This document shows positions 37,404 to 44,269 of a DNA stretch of 64,000 nucleotides, in pieces; the first letter of the stretch is position 1, and each line of letters opens with the position of its first letter. Position numbers and translations under genes: made by a program. Below the pieces are notes generated by a model, which saw nothing but the letters and a program-made list of their open reading frames with translations, did not search any database and had not been told where the DNA came from. Location: assembly GCF_900112525.1 (NCBI RefSeq), contig NZ_FOMD01000003.1:496001-560000 (forward strand), given 5' to 3'. This DNA comes from Klenkia taihuensis. Its GTDB lineage: Bacteria; Actinomycetota; Actinomycetes; Mycobacteriales; Geodermatophilaceae.

Positions 37404-37419
37404 GTTTCGCCCCCGTTCC
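37404..37419 (-). promoter_or_regulatory. GGAAC-N6-GAAAC motif upstream of Rieske gene
   Basis: Read on the minus strand, GGAAC (37419-37415) and GAAAC (37408-37404) recur at the 11-bp spacing seen at 31083. The site is 84-99 bp before the Rieske start and lies just past the stop codon of the flavoprotein gene. Confidence 0.35.
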
Positions 37420-37421
37420 GG

Positions 37422-38981
37422 TCAGCGCCGGTCCAGGTCGGCACGGACGACGGCGGCGGCGTTGCGGCCCGACGCGCCCCACACGCCGGCGCCGGGGAAC
37501 GTGCCCGCGCCGGTCAGGTAGAGCCCGCGCACCGGGGTGGCGTAGCGGGTCAGCTCCCGGTCCCGGCCGACCAGCGCGGCCAGCGGCCCGCCGGAGAAGG
37601 ACGGCGCCCACCCGCGCGGCAGGCCGAGGTCGCGCTCGTAGTCCTCGGGCGTGACCACCCGCCACCGCCGGACCCCGGCCGCGAACGCCGGGCCGACCTG
37701 CGCGGTCAGCAGGTCCAGCCAGCGCCGCGGCTCGGCCGAGGTCGCCCAGCCGCCCGGGACGGCGTAGGGCGTCCAGAGCACCTCCAGGGACAGCACGTGG
37801 TCCTCGCCCACCCGCATCGAGGGGTCCAGCGCCGAGGGAGTGTTCACCAGCGCCATCGGCCGGGCGGCGACCTCGCCGCGGTGCAGCGCCGCGTGCGCCC
37901 GCTCGATCGCCGCGGTATCGGGGGCGAGGGTGACGGTGGGTGCGTGCTGGTCGAACGGACCCACCAGCTCCTGCAGCCGCTGCACCTGCGGGAACACCGG
38001 CAGGGTGCCGACGACGGCGTCCAGCTTGGACTCGTAGCCGTCGGGGGTGGTGCGCGCCCGCCAGCGGGCGACCACCGCCTCGGCGCCGGCCGGCGGGTGC
38101 GGGCCCAGCCAGTCCACGACCGTCGTCCGCGGGTCGACCGAGCTGACCACGACCTCGGCGGGCACCTCCTCGCCGGTGTCCAGCAGCACCCCTCGCGCCG
38201 CGTCGCCCTCGGCCAGGACCCGGGTCACCCGGGCGCCGGTGCGCACCCGGCCGCCGGCGGCCTCCAGCGCCGACCGCAGCGCCGCGGGCAGCGCGCCGGA
38301 CCCGCCGACCGGCCGGCCGATGCCCACCAGGTGCCGCATCGCGATGCCGACCGCGCCCAGCCCGGTGCCGGGGGTGGACGGCGCGGCACCCCAGACCGCG
38401 GGCCCGGTGGTGAAGGCGCCGGCCACCAGGAACGGGTCGGTCAGGTAGCGGCCGAGCACCTCGCCGACGCTGCGGCGGGACCAGTCCAGCAACCGGGGGA
38501 GCGCGGTGACCCGGCGGTCGGCGAGCGTGGCGAGCACCCGCCCGGGGGTGGGCGGGGTCGAGGTGAGCTCGGTGAGCAGCCGGGCCACGGGGGTGGCGTC
38601 GGCCAGGTAGCGGCGGTAGCCCTCGACCTGGGTGGGGTGGGTGCGGGCGAGGGCGTCCAGGGTCCGCTCGACCTCGCGGAACTGCACGAAGGCGGGGCCC
38701 GCGGCGTCGTCCCAGCCGACGTGCAGCGCCTGCGGGTCGACCTCGAGGTAGCGCAGGCCGTGCGCGGCGAGGTCGAGCTCGTCGGCGATCGCGGTGGTGC
38801 GGACCATCGTGTGGTCGCAGTTGCAGATGTTCACCCGGGCGCCGAGCGCGTCGACGGTGGCAGCGCACCCGCCGGTGTCCGGGCCGGCCTCGAGCACGGT
38901 GACGTCGTGGCCGGCGCGCGCGAGGTAGGCGGCGCAGACCAGGCCGTTGTGCCCGCCGCCGACCACCACCACCGTCGCCAT
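37422..38981 (-). CDS. Phytoene-desaturase-like FAD oxidoreductase (PYROXD2 type)
   Basis: 519 residues. An N-terminal Rossmann FAD site VVVGGGHNGLVCAAYLARAG with the Glu of VLEAGPDTGG, and the family's C-terminal FAD segment LYLTGAGTFPGAGVWGASGRNAA. It is related to carotenoid desaturases and PYROXD2, but no carotenoid genes are near, so an amine or ring oxidation in the surrounding pathway is more likely. It is divergent from the 2-oxoglutarate oxygenase gene. The ATG is 6 nt after a CACCGT -10-like hexamer. Confidence 0.88.
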   Translation of the reverse strand: MATVVVVGGGHNGLVCAAYLARAGHDVTVLEAGPDTGGCAATVDALGARVNICNCDHTMVRTTAIADELDLAAHGLRYLEVDPQALHVGWDDAAGPAFVQFREVERTLDALARTHPTQVEGYRRYLADATPVARLLTELTSTPPTPGRVLATLADRRVTALPRLLDWSRRSVGEVLGRYLTDPFLVAGAFTTGPAVWGAAPSTPGTGLGAVGIAMRHLVGIGRPVGGSGALPAALRSALEAAGGRVRTGARVTRVLAEGDAARGVLLDTGEEVPAEVVVSSVDPRTTVVDWLGPHPPAGAEAVVARWRARTTPDGYESKLDAVVGTLPVFPQVQRLQELVGPFDQHAPTVTLAPDTAAIERAHAALHRGEVAARPMALVNTPSALDPSMRVGEDHVLSLEVLWTPYAVPGGWATSAEPRRWLDLLTAQVGPAFAAGVRRWRVVTPEDYERDLGLPRGWAPSFSGGPLAALVGRDRELTRYATPVRGLYLTGAGTFPGAGVWGASGRNAAAVVRADLDRR

Positions 38982-39013
38982 GCGGGCACGGTGCCGGTGC
39001 GGCGTGACGTCTG

Positions 39014-39034
39014 GGTTACGTCTGCGTGCACCCC
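39014..39034. promoter_or_regulatory. Candidate operator in divergent region
   Basis: GGTTACGTCTGCGTGCACCC, closely similar to the sequence at 24728-24746, and preceded by a second ACGTCTG 11 bp upstream. It lies between the divergent flavoprotein and 2-oxoglutarate oxygenase genes. Confidence 0.3.
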
Positions 39035-39120
39035 TGGACGGCGGCCGCCGGGCGCGGTGAGGATCGCCGCACTCCCCGATGCGGCCACCCTGTCGCCGGG
39101 TACGAGGAAGGCACGCCATC

Positions 39121-40104
39121 GTGTCCAGCACCCCCGCCATCCCCGTCGTCGACGTATCGCCGGCGTTCGGCGACGACCCCGAGGCGCTGGCCGCCTGCGT
39201 CGCGCAGCTGCGGCACGCCCTGACCGAGGTCGGCTTCCTGCAGGTCGTCGGCCACCGCGTCGACCCCGCCGTGGTCGACGCGGCCTACGCCGCGATGGAC
39301 CAGGTCGCGGCCATGCCCGACGCCGAGCGGCGGGCGCTGGTCCGGCCCCGGGCCAGCTCGCGCGGGCTGTTCGAGGAGATCGACGACCGCGGCCGGGTGC
39401 TCAACCGGGCGCTGCAGTTCATGAAGTACAACGACCTTGCCGCCGCCGAGGCCGACGACGCGGTGGGCGGGCACCCCGACTACTTCGTGCCGAACGTGTG
39501 GCCCGAGCAGCTGCCGGGGTTCCGCACCACCTGGAAGGACTACGACGCCGCGACCCGGTCGCTGGCCGGCACGCTGATGGGCCTGTTCGCGCTGGCCATG
39601 GGCCTCCCGCGGGACTTCTTCGCCGAGCCGTTCAGCAAGGACGTGACGCTGTTCAGCGTCAACCTGTACCCGCCGCAGCCGGTGGACGACGACTACGTCG
39701 AGGAGGTCGTGCTCAACCCGCACGCCGACTCCGGTGGGCTGACCGTGCTGCACCAGCGCGGCACCTACGAGGGGCTGCAGGTGCGCGACGCGGCGGCCGG
39801 CTGGGTCACCGTGCCGCTGCGCGAGGACGCGTTCGTGATCAACATCGGGCACCTGATGTCGCGGTGGACCAACGGCCGGTTCCCGGCGACCGTGCACCGG
39901 GTGGTGGCCGGCCCCGACACGTCGGCGGAGCGGCAGTCGATCGCGATGTTCTTCCTGCCCAACATCGACCAGGTGGTGGCGCCGGTGGACACCATGGTCG
40001 GCGCCGAGGGCGCCCGCTTCCTGCCCATCACCGCCTACGACTGGCAGGAGCAGTTCATGAAGGAGTACGTGCTGGTCAACAGCTACGCCGAACCGGTCAG
40101 CTGA
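39121..40104 (+). CDS. 2-oxoglutarate/Fe(II)-dependent oxygenase (IPNS-like)
   Basis: 327 residues, double-stranded beta-helix fold. An N-terminal DIOX_N-like domain (IPVVDVSPAFGDD...VGFLQVVGHRV) is followed by the iron triad His201-x-Asp203 (NPHADSGGLTVL) and His259 (ATVHRVV). The 2-oxoglutarate-binding Arg would be in the following AERQSIAMFFLP. Family members hydroxylate or N/O-demethylate small molecules; in this setting a second demethylation or ring hydroxylation is plausible. GTG start with AGGAAGG upstream. Confidence 0.9.
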   Translation: MSSTPAIPVVDVSPAFGDDPEALAACVAQLRHALTEVGFLQVVGHRVDPAVVDAAYAAMDQVAAMPDAERRALVRPRASSRGLFEEIDDRGRVLNRALQFMKYNDLAAAEADDAVGGHPDYFVPNVWPEQLPGFRTTWKDYDAATRSLAGTLMGLFALAMGLPRDFFAEPFSKDVTLFSVNLYPPQPVDDDYVEEVVLNPHADSGGLTVLHQRGTYEGLQVRDAAAGWVTVPLREDAFVINIGHLMSRWTNGRFPATVHRVVAGPDTSAERQSIAMFFLPNIDQVVAPVDTMVGAEGARFLPITAYDWQEQFMKEYVLVNSYAEPVS

Positions 40105-40176
40105 CCGCCGGCGCCGCCCCCTGCCCGGCACGTCCTCCCGCCCGACGTCGGGCCGTGGGCCACGCTGGGGTCGGCC

Positions 40177-41460
40177 TCAGCGGCGGGCGGCGAGCAGGCG
40201 GCGCAGGTCGGCGGCGACGTCGGCCTCGTCGCGGGTGACCAGCCGGCCGTCGCGCACGACCACCCGGCCACCGACCACCACGTGCTTCGGGCGCCGGCCG
40301 GGGGAGGCCCACAGCAGCCCCGCCACCGGGTCGGCCACCCCGGCGTCGGCGACCCCGCTGACGTCCCAGCAGACCAGGTCGGCGCGGGCCCCCACCTCCA
40401 GCCGGCCGAGGTCGGGCCGGCCCAGGCCGTCGGCCGAGCCGCGGGTGGCGAAGCCCAGCACCTCCTCCGCCGACAGCACCCGGCCGACGAGCGGCGCGAC
40501 CTGCATCGCCAGCCGGGCGTCGGCCAGGAGGTGACCGGCGTCGTTGGACCCGCCGCCGCTGGTGCCCAGCCCCACCGGCACGCCGGCGTCGGCCAGGGCG
40601 GCCACCGGCGCGATGCCCCACCCCATCGGCAGGTCGCAGCCCGGCGCGTGCGTCGCGCTCACCCCGGCCGCCGCGAGCCGGGCGACCTCGGCGTCGGTGA
40701 CGCCGCACAGGTGCGCCAGCGTGACGTCGGGGGCCAGCCAGCCCCACTCGTCGAGCAGCTCCAGCGGCCGCCGTCCGTACCGCTGCGCCGCGATGTCGAC
40801 GTCGACCTGCTCGTTGGCCTGGGTCCGGCGGCGCAGACCCCGCGCCGCGGCGACCTCGGCCATCAGGCGGAAGGTGTCCGGGCCGTCGCTGTGCACCCCG
40901 GCCGGGCCGACCGCCACCTGCAGGGTGCCGTCGGCGGTCACGCCGCCGTGGGGGACCAGCGCCGCGGCGACCGCGTCGGCCGAGGCGGCGGCGCCGGCCG
41001 CGTCGTCCCTGGCCGACCCGCGGACGAAGACCAGCCGGGCGCCGAGCTCCCGCGCCGCCGTCGCCACGGCGGAGGCGATCGCCACCCCGTCGCCGGTCGA
41101 CGCCGGCCAGGTGAGGTGGTGGTCGGCCACGGTGGTCACGCCGCACAGCAGCGCCTCCGCCAACCCGGCCGACGCCGCCGCGTGCGCCAGCTCCGGGTCG
41201 ACACCGACCGCGCCGTAGGCCGCAGCCATCGTCGGCAGCCACTGCGCCATCGGTACGCCGCGGGTGCCCGGCAGCGTGCGGAACGCCGTCTGCAGCAGGT
41301 GGTGGTGGGCGTTCACCAGCCCCGGCGTCACCACGCAGCCGGTGGCGTCCAGCACCTCGCCGCCCACCGCCGCGAACCCGGCCACCAGCCCGTCGTCGTC
41401 GCACGAGACCTCCCGGGAGGTCGACCCGAGCACGGCCACGGCACCGGTCACGTCCATCAC
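40177..41460 (-). CDS. Amidohydrolase, 8-oxoguanine-deaminase-like
   Basis: 427 residues. Metal-binding HxH is in PGLVNAHHHLLQT (His52, His54), with TTVADHHLTW, ANEQ (in place of the usual HxxE), ATHAPGCDLPMGWGIAPV and GTSGGGSNDAGHLLADARLAM. The overall pattern is that of 8-oxoguanine deaminase and hydroxyatrazine hydrolases, but the HxxE ligand appears replaced by NEQ and the canonical catalytic Asp region reads GGGSND. The predicted substrate is an amino-substituted ring. GTG at 41460 is chosen over the adjacent ATG because CAGGGT sits 7 nt upstream, as in leaderless genes nearby. Confidence 0.85.
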   Translation of the reverse strand: MMDVTGAVAVLGSTSREVSCDDDGLVAGFAAVGGEVLDATGCVVTPGLVNAHHHLLQTAFRTLPGTRGVPMAQWLPTMAAAYGAVGVDPELAHAAASAGLAEALLCGVTTVADHHLTWPASTGDGVAIASAVATAARELGARLVFVRGSARDDAAGAAASADAVAAALVPHGGVTADGTLQVAVGPAGVHSDGPDTFRLMAEVAAARGLRRRTQANEQVDVDIAAQRYGRRPLELLDEWGWLAPDVTLAHLCGVTDAEVARLAAAGVSATHAPGCDLPMGWGIAPVAALADAGVPVGLGTSGGGSNDAGHLLADARLAMQVAPLVGRVLSAEEVLGFATRGSADGLGRPDLGRLEVGARADLVCWDVSGVADAGVADPVAGLLWASPGRRPKHVVVGGRVVVRDGRLVTRDEADVAADLRRLLAARR

Positions 41461-41540
41461 GCGACCGACCCTGGCAGCCGTGTGTTCCGGTCAGGTGTCG
41501 GCTGGAACGCGACCGTCACCGGGCTGCAACGACGCGGTCC

Positions 41541-41546
41541 TAGCGT
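41541..41546 (+). promoter_or_regulatory. -10 of leaderless creatininase operon
   Basis: TAGCGT, 8 nt before the GTG start of the creatininase-family gene. Upstream, GGAAC (41504), GTCAC (41515) and GCAAC (41526) recur at 11-bp steps and may be an activator site. Confidence 0.45.
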
Positions 41547-41554
41547 CCGCTGCC

Positions 41555-42334
41555 GTGACCGCCCGCCTGCTCACCGAGCTCTCCGCCCCCGCCATCGCCG
41601 ACGCGCTCGGCCCGGACTCGGTGCTGGTGCTGCCGACCGGGGCGATCGAGCAGCACGGCCCGCACCTGCCGGTCGCCACCGACCTGATCACCGCGCAGAG
41701 CATGGCCGAGCGTGCGGTCGCGGAGTTCGGCGAGGAGCTCGACCTCTGGCTGCTGCCGCCGCTGGCCTACACCAAGAGCAACGAGCACCACTGGAGCTGC
41801 GGCACCTTCTGGCTCTCGGCGCAGACGCTGCTGGGCGTGCTGCACGACCTTTGCGCCTCGATGACGAAGACCCCGGCCCGCCGGCTGGCGTTCCTCAACG
41901 GCCACGGCGGCAACTCCGCGCTGCTGCAGGTGGCCGCCCGCGACCTGCGGATCGCCTACGGCCTGCGCACCTTCACGATGCACCCCTCGCTGCCGGCCGA
42001 CCACGGCGGGACGAGCCCGGAGAGCGAGCTCGGCCTGGGCATCCACGGCGGGCACGAGGAGACCTCGCTGATGCTGCACCTGCGTCCGGAGCTGGTGGAC
42101 ATGGAGCAGGCGCAGCGCTGGGTGCCCGAGCAGCTGACCGAGTACCGGCACGTCCGGTTCGGCGGGTCGGTGAGCTTCGGCTGGACCTCCGACGACTTCG
42201 GCCCGGACGGGGTGATCGGCGACGCCAGCACCGCCACCGCCGAGCACGGCAAGGAGAAGGCCGAGGCGATGCTCGCCCACCTCGGCGAGGCCTTCGCCGA
42301 GGTGGCCCGCTTCGACCCCGGCCCGCGCGCGTGA
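41555..42334 (+). CDS. Creatininase family protein
   Basis: 259 residues. Metal ligands follow the family pattern: Glu32 and His34 in PTGAIEQHGPHLP, Asp43, NGHGGNS (114-120) and the HEET block near 166-169. The family opens cyclic amides (creatinine, formylaminopyrimidines) and also includes MftE peptidases; no mycofactocin genes are present. As first gene of a tightly overlapped five-gene operon it probably performs a ring-opening step. The start appears leaderless. Confidence 0.9.
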   Translation: MTARLLTELSAPAIADALGPDSVLVLPTGAIEQHGPHLPVATDLITAQSMAERAVAEFGEELDLWLLPPLAYTKSNEHHWSCGTFWLSAQTLLGVLHDLCASMTKTPARRLAFLNGHGGNSALLQVAARDLRIAYGLRTFTMHPSLPADHGGTSPESELGLGIHGGHEETSLMLHLRPELVDMEQAQRWVPEQLTEYRHVRFGGSVSFGWTSDDFGPDGVIGDASTATAEHGKEKAEAMLAHLGEAFAEVARFDPGPRA

Positions 42335-43086
42335 GGCTGGCCGGCAAGCGCGTCGTCGTCACCGGCGGCGCACGCGGCATCGGCGCGGCCATGGTGCGCA
42401 CCTTCGCCGCCGAGGGCGCCGCGGTCGCCGTCCTGGACGTGCTGGCCGAGGAGGCCGGCAAGCTCGCCGCGGAGGTGGGCGGGCACGCCGTCGAGGTCGA
42501 CCTGGCCGACGTGGCCGCCACCCGCGCGGCCACCCAGAGCGCCGTCGACGCCCTCGGCGGGGTCGACGTGCTGGTCAACAACGCCGGCATCCTGCGCTTC
42601 GCCCCGCTGCTGGACATCGAGCCGCACGAGTGGGACGAGGTGTTCGCCGTCAACGTCCGCGCGATGCTGGTCACCACCCAGGTCGCCGTCACCTCGATGG
42701 TCGCCCAGCGGGCCCCGGCGTTCCCCGGCGACGTCGTCGGCAAGGTCGTCAACACCGCGTCGATGGGCGGCAAGGCCGGGGGCGCGGGGCAGGCGCACTA
42801 CGCCGCGTCCAAGGCCGCGGTCATCGGGCTCACCCGCGCGGCCGCCGAGGAGCTGGGGCCGCTGGGCATCACCGCCACCTGCCTGTGCCCGGGGTACGTG
42901 CTCACCGAGATGGGCGCCGGCACGCGCACCGACGCCGACGTCGCCCGCTGGTCGGCGCGGTCGCCGCTGGGCCGGCTGGGCCAGCCCGAGGACGTCGCCC
43001 GCGCCGCGCTGTTCCTGGCGTCCCCGGACTCCGACTACCTGACCGGCGAGGCGCTCAACGTGGCCGGCGGGATGGTCACGCATTGA
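42331..43086 (+). CDS. SDR family oxidoreductase
   Basis: 251 residues, classical short-chain dehydrogenase: TGGARGIG cofactor loop (about 11-18), LVNNAG, catalytic Ser in NTASMGG, Tyr and Lys in YAASK. Asp in AVLDVLAEE at the end of beta-2 suggests NAD(H) preference. It oxidises or reduces an alcohol/carbonyl in the operon's pathway. GTG start overlaps the creatininase stop (GTGA). Confidence 0.93.
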   Translation: MRLAGKRVVVTGGARGIGAAMVRTFAAEGAAVAVLDVLAEEAGKLAAEVGGHAVEVDLADVAATRAATQSAVDALGGVDVLVNNAGILRFAPLLDIEPHEWDEVFAVNVRAMLVTTQVAVTSMVAQRAPAFPGDVVGKVVNTASMGGKAGGAGQAHYAASKAAVIGLTRAAAEELGPLGITATCLCPGYVLTEMGAGTRTDADVARWSARSPLGRLGQPEDVARAALFLASPDSDYLTGEALNVAGGMVTH

Positions 43087-43832
43087 CCCGCAATGCCTGG
43101 ACCCTCAGCGAGGACCACGTCGACCTGCGCCGGCCGGCGCAGGCACCCAGGCCCGTCGAGGTCATGGCGCTGCCCCAGCGGCTGACCCTCGACCTGGCCC
43201 GCACCGCGCTGGTCGCCGTCGACCTGCAGAACGACTTCTGCCACCCCGACGGCTGGCTGGCCTCGATCGGCGTCGACGTCTCCGGTGCTGCGGCGCCCGT
43301 CGCCGCGCTCGCCGCCGCCCTGCCCGGGCTGCGCGCGGCCGGCGTCCCCGTGGTGTGGCTGAACTGGGGCAACCGGCCCGACCGGGCCGACCTGCCGCCC
43401 GGCGTCCGGCACGTCTACGACCCCGACGGCGCCTCCACCGGCATCGGCGACCCGCTGCCGGGCGGGTCCCGGGTGCTCGAAGCCGGCTCCTGGTCGGCCG
43501 CGCTGGTCGACGAGCTGGTGCCCGGCCCGGGCGACCTGCACGTGGCCAAGCAGCGGATGAGCGGGTTCCCCGGCACCCCGCTGGACGCCGTGCTGCGCAA
43601 CCTGCGGGTGGACACCCTGCTGTTCGCCGGGGTCAACACCGACCAGTGCGTCTACGCCACGCTCGTCGACGCGGCGAACCTCGGCTACGACGTCGTCCTG
43701 GTCGAGGACCTGTGCGGCACCACCTCGCCGGGCTTCTGCACCGAGGCGACCGTCTACAACGTGCGCCAGTGCTTCGGCTTCACCACCACCTCGGCCGACC
43801 TGCGCGCCGGCCTCGACCCCCAGGAGCCCTGA
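43083..43832 (+). CDS. Cysteine hydrolase, RutB/biuret-hydrolase-like (isochorismatase superfamily)
   Basis: 249 residues. The catalytic triad is Asp47 (VAVDLQNDFC), Lys156 (HVAKQRMSGF) and Cys189 (NTDQCVYAT). The pattern of FPGTPLDAVLRNLRVDTLLF and EDLCGTTSP is that of RutB, biuret amidohydrolase and N-carbamoylsarcosine amidohydrolase, which cleave ureido/carbamoyl groups to ammonia and CO2. I chose TTG at 43083, which overlaps the SDR stop as TTGA, because the N-terminal block NAWTLSEDHVDLRRPAQAPR looks like conserved family sequence; ATG at 43164 would remove it. Confidence 0.88.
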   Translation: MTRNAWTLSEDHVDLRRPAQAPRPVEVMALPQRLTLDLARTALVAVDLQNDFCHPDGWLASIGVDVSGAAAPVAALAAALPGLRAAGVPVVWLNWGNRPDRADLPPGVRHVYDPDGASTGIGDPLPGGSRVLEAGSWSAALVDELVPGPGDLHVAKQRMSGFPGTPLDAVLRNLRVDTLLFAGVNTDQCVYATLVDAANLGYDVVLVEDLCGTTSPGFCTEATVYNVRQCFGFTTTSADLRAGLDPQEP

Positions 43833-44269
43833 TGGCCCTCGCCCCCGTCGTCAAGTCGCTGTCCGACATCACCCCGCACTACATCGGCGAGAACCGCACC
43901 GTGCGGCTGGCCGTGCTGTCCGGCCCGGCCGACGGGTCCTCGACCACGGTGGTGCTGGAGATCTGGGAGCCCGGCGGCTCGCAGCCGGACAACTCGCACG
44001 AGGCCTCCACCGAGACCTTCGTGGTGCTGCGCGGGACCGCGCGGGCGCACAGCGACGAGCACGTCGCCGACCTCGGGCCGGGTGACGTCATCGTGCTGCC
44101 GGCCACCTCGGTGCACCACATCGTCAACACCTCGGCGACCGAGCGGCTGTACACGATCACCGTGATGGAGAACGACGGCGGCTTCGCCGACCTGATCCTC
44201 ACCGGCCCGGAGGCCTTCCTGGACGCCGACGACGCCGCGGTGCTCGGCGCAGTCCTCACCTCGGCGTGA
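43832..44269 (+). CDS. Cupin domain protein
   Basis: 145 residues with a single cupin barrel: ETFVVLRGTARAHSDEHVADLGPGDVIVLPATSVHHIVNTS. Metal ligands are likely among NSHEASTE and HHIVN. It could be an isomerase or dioxygenase of the pathway, or a small regulator. ATG shares one base with the previous stop (TGATG). Confidence 0.85.
   Translation: MALAPVVKSLSDITPHYIGENRTVRLAVLSGPADGSSTTVVLEIWEPGGSQPDNSHEASTETFVVLRGTARAHSDEHVADLGPGDVIVLPATSVHHIVNTSATERLYTITVMENDGGFADLILTGPEAFLDADDAAVLGAVLTSA

Noticed and set aside
38000-38981. Carotenoid biosynthesis locus based on the phytoene-desaturase-like gene
   Set aside because: No crtB, crtE or cyclase gene is nearby, and the sequence is closer to the PYROXD2 branch. 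The surrounding genes are catabolic.
41555-42334. Naming the enzyme creatinine amidohydrolase or mycofactocin MftE
   Set aside because: The family has several activities. No creatinase, sarcosine oxidase or mycofactocin genes lie in the window to decide.
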